From assembly GCF_028858725.1 (NCBI RefSeq), contig NC_084774.1:5554001-5618000 (forward strand): a DNA stretch of 64,000 nt, given 5' to 3'. The notes beneath the pieces are model-generated. The model saw nothing but the letters and a program-made list of their open reading frames with translations. It was not told the origin of the DNA and searched no databases. Positions 9,480 through 30,490 of the stretch are shown here, piece by piece. Each line of letters starts with the position of its first letter. The stretch's first letter is position 1. The position numbers and the translations under genes were made by a program. Source of the DNA: Colius striatus (lineage: Eukaryota; Chordata; Aves; Coliiformes; Coliidae).

Positions 9480-12400
9480 TCAGTTACCATTCTGGAATCC
9501 AGCTTCACTTGTGTCAGTGTCACGTTCCTTAGGAAAGGGGAAAGGAGGAGAAAATAAAATTAACAATATGGTAGAAACATCAGATTTTTGTCTGAACTAA
9601 ACTGTTGTGAATTAGTAAAAACAGCTGATCTGCCAATATGCTCCAAACAGACTTCAAAGCATTAAATTCACTACCAAAGAAATTATTCCAACACAGAATT
9701 GCCTGTAACAATGCTGGTTTCACATCTGCACTGTAGCTTAGCCAGCACTGTTCACGAGGGCACACTGCTGTCATGAAATGCACCACCAATGAACTGCATT
9801 TAGCTGAAATTCACAAAGCTACACTTGCTTGTATAGATCCTCCAATTAATGAGAGACTTAAGAAATTGAAGCACTACACATTCTATACAGATTAAGAGTC
9901 GTAAGTATCCTGAATCACACTGGAGTGATCTAATTTACTGTACAACAAATGCCTTCACACAGCACTGTGCCTCTTGCCTGTGACACATGCAGCTGCTACA
10001 GAGATACGTCAGCCTCAGTGCTGATACTACCAACTACTCACTTGTATTTCTGTTACTAAAAATACCTGATTCAGCTTCTTAAACTCAACCACTTGGAAGA
10101 AGATGTACTCCAGGATATGTTTGGCATCTTGCTTCTCCTTTGGGAGTTTACTTGTTACTCCTAGGATTTCACCACATTTTCGTACATAAAACTCCAGGTC
10201 ATCATCAGTACCTACAGAAGCATCCCAGGGAAGCAAGGAGTTGAATATCACACATACCCGTATCAGCTGGGCAAAAAGTTCTTACAAATCTCCATTTCTT
10301 GTTGGCATTCTCGGAGGTTAAATGCTATAATTAAGTTTGATGGACTAGCCATAATGGATTCCTGCAGCTGCACTTTCTCGTTTTGTTTAGACTTAACATG
10401 TCTTTAAGCATAAAAAGATGTGAAATGAATCAGTAAGAGTGTGCAAAACAATTTGTGCACGACAAAGGAAACAGCAAAGAGAAACGTAATAAAATGCCAT
10501 AGTACATAAAGTCACATAATCAATCTAATCTGCAAGGCCATCCAATTTCTCGTCCCAGCATGAAAGCAGTGGATTTTCATAAATGAGGCTGTTATAAAAT
10601 GAAATATAACAACCATTTTCCTCTAAAAACCTGGACTTTATATATAAATGTGTAAACTATCAGTCTGCTCCACTTACATTTGTTTGTGATCTCCGCAAGA
10701 CGAGCTTTCTCAGAGGAAAAAGTTTCATCCAAGTCAAACAGCTCCAGAGGAGGGGGAGGCAATTCTCTGAAAGCAGGTGGAAAAACCTTGAAGAGAAGAA
10801 TTAGCACAGTTTATTGCCACATATTTTTCTTACACTTTACAGATCTCTAAGACAACGATTTTGGATTTAGATTGGACCTTTTATAAAGCAAAAGCAACTC
10901 CCAAATCCACAGTACAAAGCTCCAACTTTTTAAAATTCCCATTTATGTTTTGTAAAAATAACTGAATATTCCAAATGAGTTTAGGTCACAAACTCCATTT
11001 GCAGATTGTTTTTAGTTCTGCCCATGAGATCCAGGTGAGAGCTGAGGTACTAAGCTCACCATGACAGCTCACCTTGGAAACATCTTCACATGAATATTGA
11101 AAGAAATATGGAAATGACACATAGAAGTTTTACACAAAGCAGAAGGGTTCTCCATGCTCTTTCTGAGCAAGATCACTCACAGCTGGCTGAAGGACAGGTA
11201 TTGGAGTCTCAAATTGAGGTTGAATGAGTTGCAGGGGTTCGTGTTTCACATTCAGCTGCTCATAAGCTCTGCAGCACAGAAAAAGACAAAGTATGAGAGA
11301 ATGATACAACATCCATTTCCACTTGCGAGCTACAGAGATTTTTATGAAGACACCAGCATCAACATTATGTAGAGTCATAGCATAAAAACAAGCGACATCT
11401 AATTTTAGAACCCCCCCAAAGAACTCCAGGTATCACTAATAATGGTGATATGTAAGATGATAAAAAAGGAGTTATGCCTCAATTCTTGAAGCAACTCTTA
11501 AAGGGATGAACATATATGAGGAAAAAGTGACCCAGTTCACAAAGAGATGCCTTGGGATTCAAAAAGATTTTTCAGAAAGTCTGTAGTCAAAAACTATTTC
11601 TAAAATTATTTGTTATGGGATCAGAAGGGAGATCCCACTGGGAATTCACATCTAGTGAAAATACAAGAAATTCAGAGTAAGAAGAAAAATGTCCACAACA
11701 GAGTGGAGTTTCATGGAAACCTTATTAATCCTGCTATTCAACATGTTCAACTAGTAAAGCTGAACAGCAGGTAAATCTCAAGACATGGTTATTGGGAAAT
11801 GCAAAGAGGAATGAAATGCAACTTCATAAAATGCCAAGTAATTCAAAAGTGGAAACCAGCTACCCTTCAGTCATCACTCCAGAAAGTGCCCGACATCACC
11901 ACAGATAACTCTACTAAAAATAGCAATTCATGGAATCAGCAGTAGTCAGAACTAAGAAAAAAACAATGTCATAAACTACAGCCAAGAAAAGAAGCAAGAG
12001 AAAACACCACTCTCACACTGTAAAAAAAAAATCAATCTTCTGGTATGTCAATATTCAGAATGCTGTTTCTTACACAAACAGGAAACACAGAATACAGAAT
12101 TGAAAAAATAAATAAATAACGCTAATGATAAAAATCACAGCTGCTGACTTGATAACTGAAGGGAGAGCACTTGTATCCAGCTGGAAAAGGGATGTATCAA
12201 ACAGCTTTGTGAAGTCTCTTGGGTTCTCGTCGCCTTCTTGCAGACAGACTCGCAGTTGCTCAGACAGCGCAGCTATATCTGGGAGCATGGTATAGTCTGA
12301 AATCTGAACACAAAGACACACACCTATGATTCCAAAAGACCAATCCATTTACATAGTCTCTTTCTAGATTCTCTCTCACCTAAAATCTCATCTAGAAAGA

Positions 12401-15400
12401 ATTATTTCACTCTTCACCAAGTATCACCTTTTGTAGTACAACTTCCTAAACTGTACAGACTCTGTTCTCTGGGCTCTAAAGCTACTCATCACATGGACAG
12501 GGTATCTGGATTTCTGTTAATTCTTTAAAATTAAAAGAGATAGCTTACTAGTCAACTAGGCAAGACAGTTCTTCTTACGCACACAGAGTATACAATTTTA
12601 TCACATGATACTTCCAAATAAAATACCATTTGTATACATCAGTTTAAAAAAATCAATAAAACAACTCAAGTTGATATACTGGTTGATCCCTAATGATATG
12701 CAGATCTCCTGTCTTCACTTTGTGCACACTCCTCTTGACTGAGGGCTCAGAGCAAAGTACAAACTTATTATGCTGGAACAGCAAGTGATCTCATAACCAC
12801 AGCCAAATTTGAAAGAGACTTTCACAAATGAAATGTGATAATAAACAGCAATCTGAGACATACACCATTATTTTTTATTCCTAGTCTATGTCTATTTAAT
12901 CTTAGACCTTGAATAAAGGGTCTGCAACAACAGCATCCATCTAGCAGTTAACCAGTTTGTGCTAGATACACCATTTGCCAAAATTCCTAATGCTAGATCA
13001 CAATATTATTTACCTACTGGTAATGGATCTCTCTTACCTCAGGGTCCTCCATATCTATCTGGTTTAAATAGATATCTGATGTTGTGAGCCATTGGAAAAG
13101 CACATCCTAGAAAAGTGCAAAATCCATTTCAGGAACATCCAAGTAATCTTGTATCATGCTTAAACATTTGTACTAAATCTATGGAATAACATACCATGAA
13201 AAAGAATAAAAAAATGGGTGGGGCTTGGAAGGGACCTCTAGACATCATCCAGTCCAACTCACCTGCAGAAGCAGGTCCCACCTAGATTAGGTCACACAGG
13301 AACATGTCCAGGCAGGTTTTAAAGACCTCTAGGGAAGGAGCCTTCACATCCTCCCTGGGCAGCCTGTGCCAGGGCTCCCTCACCTCACAGTAAAACAGTT
13401 TTTCCTTTCATTTAAATGGAACTTTTTGTGTTCCAGCTTCTATCCATTATCTCTTGTCCTGTTACCAGATACAAAAAATATCTGTAGAGAAAAATACTAA
13501 CTATATTTGTATTTACATCTGGAAGCACCAAGTCATGGCAATGACCATACTCTGTATGAGGTACATACTTTCAGAAACACCTCAGCAGGAAAATCTCCCT
13601 TCTTACACATAACAACTTTACATACTCCACTTCAGAAAGTGCATTACAATCTCTAGGTATCAGGAGCTACATATGCAAAGGTTTATTATTAATCAGTAGC
13701 CATAATCACAGACTGAAAGAGTGAAGAAAAAGTAGTAAACAAAAAAGCCCCACTGATTAATATTTAAATATTAATAATCATAAAGTGGTGAACAGAAGCA
13801 GAAAAAACTTTTCTGAGTTCTATAATATAAATAATAAAATGAATCTTTAAAACCTCCTTCTTGTTAGTTGTGCTCTAACAAACTCCTCAGGATGTGAGAA
13901 CTGGGTTAGAATCTCCATACTGAATCCATTTCACAGCTGTCTTGCTCTAAGATGAAGCTAGTGAGCTTGGATTGCTTTCTAAGTGCTGTAAAGATCCACT
14001 ATGGTGTTTGTCTCTAACAAAAATATCCCTCAACCAACTTACCATGATCTTACTGTTTTCTTCTTTATCTAAATATTGATCACTGAACATGTGGGAAGAT
14101 CCCAGCGCTGCCAATTTTCCACCTTGACTCTATCAACAAAGAATACAATACAGCAAAACATTCTTCCAAATCACAGTTTGAGAGGCAACTGTTAATGCTG
14201 TCTAATTACACAGTGATTTAAAGAAACAGAAGATTTTGAATATGTAGTGGCAAAAGCACTTTCAAGCTTGGCAAGCTCACAAGAGCACAGCAGCATGCTA
14301 AGGGTCTGCACCAAGTGTGAAACTCACAGCATAATATAAACACAAATACTGCTGTAATGTATTTGAAGATACATCCAATAAAGCTCCAGTTTAACAGATT
14401 TCTGATGTCTCACACTCCATGTTTTGCAAGGTTTTCACCTGAATTCTACATGCTTTATCCAAAATAGATAACTGGGTAGCATCCCCTCCTCCAACTTTCT
14501 GTTGCTATTCTTTATTGAACCTCCTTTTCACTAAAAAAGATCTTGGTTTTGTTCTACTAAGTTTCTCTGCTATGCTTGAGAGACAACCTCTGTCTCTGGC
14601 TTCATTGTCTACCCTTCTGTCTGTAACTTGCTTGAGTTAGCTAGGAAAAACGATGCCCTCTATTTAACATTCATGTCACCATCTTATAGCAAAGGAAGAA
14701 CTATCAGTACAATATGGAGTGGTTTCCACTGCACAAACCTACTACACTTCAGTGATCAACCAATGCAAATCACTTCACAGAGGTGCAGGGAAGTTATATG
14801 GATTTCACTTACATCACAGTTGTAACTCTTAGAAGACACTCCTCACCCATCAGGTGAAGCACATGAGACTCAACATAAACAGGCACAGTCTTGAAGCAAG
14901 AATAGCAATCACCATGGCTATAAACCAGCAGAGTTAAGGCTTTATATAACTTAGATGACTTAAATCACAAAACCAGAACTCTATTATTAATGCAAATAAC
15001 ATCAGCATGATCGTGGCTGCAAAATTAGGTATAAGTCCATGAGTCCATTGGATCTATGTGCAAATGCTGTGCAGGTGGAGCAATTTCATTCTGCCTCAGG
15101 CAACTGCAGATAAAATGTGAGCAGTAAGTGTACTCTTTTAAGTTTACTCCATGTTACTTTATTATCTTTGATTTACAGAGTTTATTTCAGACACATGGTG
15201 GATGAAGCTGGGCATCCTCAGGAAACAAAACCTTCCTAACAAAGATACTAAAAAAACCCTCACAGCAGTGTTAGAAACACATCTACTTAGTAAAAATATA
15301 TATATTACTGTGTTTACATTAACAAACAATATTAATCCTTTGTCTTTACCCATCAACTATAGATTTCTGAATGTTTTTTTATAAATTAAGCCAGCTGGAT

Positions 15401-18400
15401 GGGTGAGATAACATTCAATAATCTTCTGGTTCCAGGATGACAGTCCTGTTCCTTAACTTAGTGTGGCATCTTTATGAAGCTGAAGATAATCTTACTAAAT
15501 GATCACCAAAACAGCGGAAAGAATACCCCAAAAATCCCTAGAAGTACCCATCTGCCAACCAAACAAATATATATAATCTTTGCTGACCATCAAATGAATT
15601 CTTCTCTGAACCCCATGCACAGAAGTTTTCCATAAAAGGTGACAGCAGTCACGAGGCTCATCTGGAGTTTGCAGATACATCAATACAAGTGGGTTTGTAA
15701 GTGTTCTCAGAAAATACACTCACAATTTTTGTGTGGGGTAGGGGGAGAACACGTGGTTTGTTAAATCCAGTCATACCTCATGCTGATAGAAAGCAAGAAT
15801 AGGCCTGTTGAGTGGGAAGCAGACAGATCCTGTTGACAGAATAGCCACTGCTGGTTTCATCACATTCAGCGTGGCACCAAATGGATAGAGGAAAGTGAGA
15901 GATCTGCAGGAAACAGGGAAACACTGCAAGTATCTGTATGTATCAGGTAGGCTGGACATATTTATAATACTAATCTGTCTGCCTAAAATACAAACTGGAC
16001 ACCAAGTTTGGTGTCAGATCATTATAACAATATTTCAGACTCTTTCTACTGTTTGGGGTTTTTTTTCCAGGCTGATGATTTGTCTTAAATAAAGAACAAA
16101 GAACACTCTTGATTTCTGTTTGCACATTCATGTGCCTGTATTTAACTCACAGATGAATACATATTCTGGAACAGAACTACACATACATATTTCCTTGTAA
16201 TGACCTACATGATCATTTGTTAGTCTAAAAACGAGCTGCAAGGAAGACTGTAAACATTTCTAATTGTTTACAGAAAAGCTGTTTTCCTCTCAAAGTCTTT
16301 TCACTCCTCTGCAGCACAGAGAGATGGTAAACTAAAAATTGCAATACCTTACCCTGGATTAAGACTCTTTAAAAAGATGTAGGGTTGCTCATCCATGCAG
16401 TCAGAACAGCTGCTGTCCAGAGGTTATTCATGTTTACATTGTTTAACTAAATTTGAATACACACAGACTAGGGGCAAACAGGATCTCATCAGGAGAGGAA
16501 TAATTTCCTTCAAAACCCATTATTCCTGCTCTTTTATTGGTTACTAAGCACTACTAACCAGATTTATCTTTACAGATATAACCTTGACAAGCAAGAAGCT
16601 GACATAAGAAATACATTAGGAAACCTCAACACAAGCAAAACACACTCCTCCTAGATTACAGACCTGGTAATTCCAAGTTATTCTAAATATTTTCACATCT
16701 GCTTCTTCAAAGGGAAACACTTACTGTGAGTCACGTCCACTTCCATCTTCATCTGTTGTCTCAAGCATGGATTTTCTTACAGCTTCACTGATTCCCCTAC
16801 AAGATGTTGAAAAGCAAAACTTACTGAAAATAACACGGATTCTAAGAGTTTACTGTAAGATTGATATACCCCAAATATTTACCTATTCAAAACTCCATCA
16901 GAGATTAGTGCTTCTTTTGGGTGGTGGTACTTGTAATACACATTTCGTACTACAGCATCTTGAAGCAAGGACAAAAAATTACATCTTAGCTGACAAGTGT
17001 GCTAGATCCAGCAATGAAGAATAAATGTAGTTCCGAGACTCCCCGAGTGTTTGTTTCTAACACCACAGAGTTGGTATGTGTCTCCCAAAAGAATTCACTT
17101 CAGCGTTCCCCACAGTTTACTTTTGGACATACAGATTTAGAACAGGAATATATTTTAAAGTTCAAATAAAACCATGAAAAATTAGCACATCTCCATGTCT
17201 TCTGCAAAGCAGAAGAGGCAGAAGGATGACCCAGCATAGAGAAGTATGTGTGAAGTTTTCATACATCTTTTTTTTTAAATACATCTTCCAAGAGCACAAT
17301 GAATCAAATACTTTTGATGCAAAAATGGTCACAGCCTAGACAGAAATACCACCAAAGGCCCTAAAAATATTTTATGTACACTGAGACACAGTTATTTTGG
17401 ATTTGGTTTTTTTTTTTCCACATTGGCAGTACAAAATTTAATGAGTGTTGTTTTGTTGGTCTGCTAAAGTGATACTATGAAGTGATAGAACTCACTAAAA
17501 AAAACATGGAAAAATGTTTTAAATGAAAAGCTTTTAACCAAGAAATGTCACTAGAATTATTTTGCTGTTGTTAGTAAATACCACTAAAATTAACAACTAC
17601 AGCAAAGGAATGGAGATGGCTGAGTTATCAAATTACTCTGCCCAAGGGAAGCCCTGGGTGTTCTCCAGTATTACAATGCCTACATCCATTGATTTCAAGA
17701 AAGACAAACACCTCTTAGGTCAAAAAATGTGCTTTGTGAGAGGGACCTGCTTGGCTTATATCAACAAAAGCTGAACCTGCTCTCTAGATTTTGCTGAAAA
17801 CATTTTAGCATAAAGTATCAGTAAGTCCCATTACCATTATTGAAAACGATCCCATATTCCTCTAAGAAAAAGTTAATATTTGTGCCATTTCGGGACTCTC
17901 CACCTTCTCTTAACATCACCAGGATGGCTCCACCATCCTCCAGGAATTTCTTCAGAACCAAAAACTAGAAAATAACAAAGATCCAGAAAAAAATACATGT
18001 GAAAGAAGCTACACACGCACAGCAGCAATTTATACTGAGATGAGGAAAAAGACAGTGTAGTAGGAAAGTGAGTAGGTGATGCTCAGGGGACTGGAGGAAC
18101 TTTCTTATGTGGAAAGGCTACGGGAACCTGAGGCTCTTTAGCCTGGAGAAGACTGAGGGGGAATCTCATTAACACCTACAAGTACTTATAGGGTGTTTGT
18201 CAAGAAACACTTTTTTCTGTGGTCTCTAGTGACATGACTAGGGGTAATGAACAAATGCAGGAATACAAAAAGCTCTACTTAACTGTAAGGAAAAACTTCT
18301 TTACTATAAGAGTAAGGGAGCCCTGGCCCAGGCTGCCCAGGGAGGGTGTGGAGGCTCCTTCTCTGGAGGTCTCCTAAACCCACCTGGACACATTCCTGTG

Positions 18401-19609
18401 TGACCTGATCTAGGTGGTCCTGCTTTAGCAGAGGGGTTGGACTGGATGTTCTCTAGAGGTCCTTTCCAACTATTCCATGATTCTATGGTACCTGACTGAC
18501 TATTTGCAATTAACTTGATCCTATGACAAAAGCATTCAAATTTCAATATGTGTAAATTCCTTTTAAGCAGTACTATTGTGAAGTCTTCTGTGTTGTTTCT
18601 GTTTTACATTAAGCAGATCTTATGACTAATTTGCAAACAGTTATTGACTGCTTACCTCAGCAGCACTGAACTTTTCCCTAGGCCCTGCAGTAATCCACAG
18701 TTTTACCCCAAACAGTTTCTCAGACGTGATCTCATCTTTTAAGCTATGAATAGATGAATAAAGTTATAGGTTATTCTTGGATATATTCCTGAACAATTTT
18801 CTTTAAGGACTTGCAAAATAAACACAAAGCAAATCTGTTACTTCACATGCTTTTATCTGGGTTTTTTAACAGTGACAACTCAAGTAAAAATAATCCTTAC
18901 AGATTTCAACCTACTAAATAGTAATGTCCCCCTAACAAGTTACTGTGAGATCAAGAATGGGCATAAAGCATTAGGAAAGTATTAAACTTTCCATCCGATG
19001 AGCTTCCTCTTATTGTTTTTTTGTTTTCAACTCCAGATAGGCTCAAACACTCGTATCAGGAGTTTCATCCTTAAAACTTATGCTCTCTCTTCTACGGATA
19101 AGATGGCTGGAAGCTCCAAAGACAACCATGCACAGCATCCAACAGTGAAATTACTAATGCCACTGAGCACAATCAACGCAGAAGAGATCTTAGCTTATGA
19201 TACACATTCCCAAAGACAGTGTGGGTATTTAATGCAAACCACACGCAAATATCAGTATCTCTCTACGGCCTGCAGGTGACTCCAGCCCTCCCCGCGGGCT
19301 GCACAGGGGTGATGAGGGGGCACCCGGCCCTCTCACCTGACGGCCGGGCTCTGCCTCGCACATGGGAGGGATGAGCACAGCCTGGGAAGGCTGAGAGAAG
19401 CCTCACCTCGGCGCGTCTTCGGTCCTGTCAGTAGAGGACCCCCAAACCACAAGAACGCGGCTTCCTGCCATGCCAGCCCTCAGAACAAAATCCGTCCCTC
19501 ACCTCTGTATCTTCCAGTTACCGCGAAGCCTTTTCCGCAGGGATTTGTAGCTACTGGCCTCCCCTTTGGACGCATTGAAGACTACAGCGTTCCGCTGGCC
19601 CCCGTCCAT
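9480..19609 (-). CDS. IFT52: IFT52, intraflagellar transport protein 52, complete
   Basis: IFT52 is a core subunit of the IFT-B complex that carries cargo along the ciliary axoneme. Thirteen minus-strand coding exons join in phase: 19609-19503, 18743-18656, 17964-17835, 16958-16883, 16796-16725, 15903-15777, 14129-14043, 13106-13038, 12303-12149, 11268-11181, 10786-10678, 10211-10066 and 9527-9480. They total 1302 bases, or 433 aa; human IFT52 is 437 as I recall. The N-terminal GIFT domain covers roughly residues 1-260 (GVKLWITAGPREKF, TFLYPFGATLNVMKPAVAIL, FPLNRPILAFYQ). The C-terminal half, which in the family binds partner IFT-B subunits, includes YEQLNVKHEPLQLIQPQFET, FRELPPPPLELFDLDETFSS and EFYVRKCGEILGVTSKLPK. 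The extreme N-terminus is the least conserved part. One donor is atypical (gtcagc after 12149). Three CR1 fragments lie in or beside the gene. Confidence 0.97.
13205..13485 (-). repeat. CR1 LINE 3' fragment in an IFT52 intron
   Basis: The CR1 tail is in minus orientation: cttggaagggacctctagac, catcatccagtccaactc, gcaggtcccacctag, aggtcacacaggaa, then ctccctgggcagcctgtgcc and the cagtaaaacagtttttcc segment. It is 5'-truncated and better preserved than the copy at 8667. It lies in the intron between coding exons 14129-14043 and 13106-13038. Confidence 0.88.
18058..18488 (+). repeat. CR1 LINE 3' fragment in an IFT52 intron, opposite to the gene
   Basis: About 430 bases are CR1-like in plus orientation: ctctttagcctggagaagac, caggctgcccagggagggtg, ctggacacattcctgtgtga, gggttggactggatgttctc, aggtcctttccaac, ending ATTCTATGG. 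It is the longest of the three copies and retains the typical 3' end. It is antisense to IFT52, between exons 18743-18656 and 17964-17835. Confidence 0.92.
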
Positions 19610-20000
19610 GGGACTACCCGGGCACTGCCGCGGGAAGCCAGCTCTGGGAGCGCGCAGGGAGCCTCCAGCGCTCCCGCTGCCCGGCCGAAGCCCGCCGCGG
19701 GCCTGGGGCAGGACGAGCCCGGGCAACGGCCTCCGCTCCCGTGCCGCGCTCCGCCCAGCAACGCGGGGGCCGCAGGGCGCATGCGCGGGGCCGCCCGCTT
19801 CATTGCCCGGGAGGAGGCGAAGGGAGCCCCCCCCATTGCGGGGCCGGGGAGCGGAGCGGGGCTCCGGGTACAGCCGCAGCCGGGCCCCGGCTCCCTCCCG
19901 CCTGGAGCTCAGGCTCAGCCCGCGCCTGGCCTGGCTCGGAGCACGCCCCGGGCCCCTCAGTCAGCTACCACCCGGGGAACAAGCTCCTGGGCCCCGATAG
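19500..20000 (-). promoter_or_regulatory. CpG island promoter of IFT52
   Basis: A GC-rich, CpG-dense stretch covers the first coding exon and its upstream flank. It holds an exact NRF1-type palindrome GCGCATGCGC at 19777-19786. Two GCAACG elements (near 19723 and 19757) resemble half-sites of the RFX X-box common in ciliary gene promoters; neither makes a full X-box, so that reading is weak. The 3' end of SGK2 lies only a few hundred bases away. Confidence 0.7.
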
Positions 20001-21346
20001 AATGACACTCCCCCCTCCCCCGCCTTGGGTTAGCTTAAAACAGGGAGTGTCTGTTGAACTGAGCTAAGTGACTTTGTGTGTGCCGGCAGGTGCTGGAGTA
20101 CAGTAGCTCTCAGCTATAAAGCCCGTAACCCTGCTTCAGCCCCCAGCGCCTTGCCTTAGGAAGGACAGAGGTGAACGCAGATCAGAGTATGCACTTTAAT
20201 ATAAACCACATCATATTTCTGGTTACTTTAGGAGGTACAAGAAAGTTTGATGGAAATTGGTCCAGTAGATGCTTCCCCACAGCATGAGCATCAAGGTCTA
20301 GACAGGTGCTTGTTTATTCTGGGGGGCAGTTAGGGCTGAACCCTTTCCTCCTCCCCTCAGGAACACAACAAAATGACTTTAAAAAAGCAGGAAGTGTCAT
20401 TGAATGAGTACACCAGCCTTTAAATTAAGGCAGAATAAATAACTGTACTACATGCTGCCCCTCTCCCACATGCAAGGGCTCAGCATTGCTGGCCTCTCCC
20501 AGCACAAAGTGCAGAGCTGGGCTGGCTGCTCTCCTGTGCCCCACCATGCTCCTGCTGGTGCTCGTGGCAGTAGTGCTGGTGTGCCTCAGGCAAGTCAAGC
20601 ACATGGCATGAAAGGTTCCCCCCCCACACTGGATTGCACCATAACCTTATTTATATTTTACCAAGCAACCTAATGTCTTCCCCATCCATTTGATCTGGTA
20701 TTTCTTGCACACACGCTTGCTCCCCCATAACAACATCCTTGTTGCTTCAGCATCTCAGCCCTGGATCAGAGAGACACGATCCACTCACCTTGGGGAGGGG
20801 ACCATCTGGCATGAAAGGCCACAGCACAGTTCTGGATCTAGACCCACAGCTGCCTTCAAAGCAACAATTGAGAAACTGTTTCATCAGCCCAGATCAGTCC
20901 TGGATGTGTGGCTTAAATGTCACAGTTCACTTAGAAGGAAGTGTGAAGAGTTTCCCCTCTCTATTGTGGGGGGTGGCAAAGCCGTTGGACAGAGCTGGGC
21001 AGAGTTGGCTCCACCAAAAAAAAAGTGTCTGGTTAGAGGGACAGAGCTGTTGATGTGAGTGATGGTACATACCTCAACCATAAATACAACCATAGAGTGA
21101 ATGCAATCCTCCCAAGGGGCACAAGACACTCAGGGACAGTGTCTCTCCCTGCCCGCAGAACAGTCATTTAGAGGAAAATCCAAACAACGAGAGTTGAGCT
21201 CTGTTCCAGCCCAACCAGTTAGTGTATTATTCCCAATGTCCTTGAACCATGAGCAAAGGACAACACCCATCCTTTCAAAAAAAAAAGCACAAACATAAAA
21301 CCCATTCAGTTAAAAAAACCCTGGCTTCTCAAAGCCTTTATAAAAC
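20001..21346 (-). other. SGK2 3' untranslated region and short SGK2-IFT52 spacer
   Basis: Between the SGK2 stop at 21347 and the IFT52 promoter there is no coding exon. The stretch probably holds about 1 kb of SGK2 3'UTR, ending near the signals at 20318-20313 (AATAAA) or 20200-20195 (ATTAAA) on the minus strand. Open frames here on the plus strand lack splice support. Confidence 0.5.
20313..20318 (-). terminator. Candidate poly(A) signal of SGK2
   Basis: TTTATT on the plus strand is AATAAA on the minus strand, about 1 kb after the SGK2 stop. An ATTAAA at 20200-20195 is a second candidate. Which one is used cannot be told from sequence. Confidence 0.45.
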
Positions 21347-28646
<7,300 letters not shown>

Positions 28647-30466
28647 TAAAAGAACAACTCGTTCAGCACTTGGGAAAAGAAGAGCAAGGCAGTATTGAAA
28701 ACAAAATCCAAGAGAAACAGCATTACACCATTAACTTGCCAGGAACCAGCACAGAGTCATAGGCATTCTCCATCACAGGAGAGCTCAACTGAGTTCCCCA
28801 GCTACCTCCTTGGTAACACTGCTGCTCCTAAGGGGTGGGAACTACTCTGGGGGAGGCAGTGACAGTGGGTACATGCTGACAGGAGATGGGGGGGAAAAGG
28901 TTCCTGGGTGCACACGTGATATGAACAAGCACAGGCACATTAAATATCTCAGTATAGCAGGAACTGGTCAGGCCACCAACATGTGAAGACCAGAACAGCC
29001 CCTGCAAAAACCACATAAGGGCCAGACGAGGTTGCAGCCCTCCTGGTCATGGCCAGACTCCTCTGGAGGGAGAGGCAGCCCCTACCCCACTGTACAGGGA
29101 TGCTGCAGCACCCAGCCCTGAAACCCAGTGAGTGTGCCCGCAGGTTGGCCAGGAGAGTCCGACCACTACATTCCTCCAGACCAGGGCAGTTTGGGGCTGT
29201 TGACTTTTCAGGGAAGAGGGGCTGGCCATGACAGCCAGGGCAGATTTGGTGAGCAGAGGCCTTAAAGCAGATCTCTCATCTATTCAGTGCAGCTGCTGCT
29301 GGAGTGGAGAAGTTGGACTTGAACAACACTTGTTGGTTCAGATCCACTCTGTTCAAACATCCTCAGGGAGGGATGAGTCCTGACACCCCCAGGGATCTTC
29401 CCTTGGATTTTAAAGACTCCTCCATGCTCCTTGCAAAACCCAGGATCAAAGGGATGACAGAAGGAAAACCAAAGGAAATCCTGTCCACACAGGTCTGTTC
29501 CTTTCTCCCCTGCCCCAGAGAGCTTTGCCTCTTCCCCCTCAGCCCCACCAAGCTCTCCCACACCACAAGGAGGCTCTAAAGGCTCATCCTCCAGCCACCC
29601 TCCACCCTGCCGCTTCCAAAAAGGGGGCCCAAAGATCCCACCAACGTCCCCCATATCTCACCTGTGGGTGCTTCCCCTCTCTGCCCTCCTGCACCACAAG
29701 ACCCACAGCCATCCCAGAGGCCCCCTCCTCCAGAGCCAGGCTGACCATGGCAGGAGATGAGCTGTCAGGCAGCAGCGGGCGCTTGCAGCTGTCTCCAGGG
29801 CCTGCCCACATCTGGCCAGTGCCAGCCAGCTCCATTCACCGCCCAGCCAGCACAGGCTGAGCTTTTAAAGGGCTCTCATCCCACTGGGAGGCTTTCATAC
29901 TCACTATGAGCAGAGCCTGGAGCCAGAGGCCTTGATGGTTTGCTCTATCCTCTCACGGCCGTGCTTGATGAGTTCTGTGAGGAGAGTTGAGGCACCAAAG
30001 CCGATTAGCTGGCAGCGTGATCGCAAGTGCACAGAGGCATGTTTGTTCTTTCCTGACCTTGCTCTTCTTTCCATAGCCACCCTCCTCCCCCTTCCACCCA
30101 CATACCAAAATAACCAGGAAATTATAGGAACCAGGACAGCTCCCCTCCCAGCCCTGCCAGGAGCCCTCAATAGCTCACAGGACTGGGATAAGTGCCACAA
30201 AACACACACCCTCTCTCCATGGCAGAGGGGGCTTGGACTAAAGCATCACCATCCAGCATCCCTGAGCCACCCCTGGGTCCCCAGGAGGGACAAGGAGAGT
30301 GCTCAGAAAGATAACGTGTATTGGGATACATCACACACTTGCCACATCCTTTTCCCCTTCCAACTGTTCAGGGCCCTGGAGGAGGTAAACCAGCCCTCAC
30401 ATACATCACAGCAAGCAACTTACCCAAGGACACACAGCCAGGACTAGAAGCTGCTATTCCCACCAT
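28647..30466 (-). CDS. SGK2: SGK2 putative N-terminal extension (two extra 5' coding exons)
   Basis: The frame of the 28646 ATG stays open upstream to an acceptor (TTCCCAAG) at 28668, so that exon may be 28668-28611. A candidate exon at 29974-29905 (acceptor CTCCTCACAG, donor ATA/GTGAGT) reads LIKHGRERIEQTIKASGSRL in the only phase that joins to it. Another at 30466-30424 starts ATGGTGGGAATAGC and ends TTGG/GTAAGT in exactly the phase the second exon needs. A further in-frame ATG is at 30490. Joined, they add 45 residues (409 aa in total, starting MVGIAASSPGCVSL). SGK1 has an N-terminal extension of similar size before its kinase domain, so this is plausible, but similarity is too weak for me to call it certain. 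Confidence 0.5.
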
Positions 30467-30490
30467 GGAGTATCCCTGACACCCAGCCAT

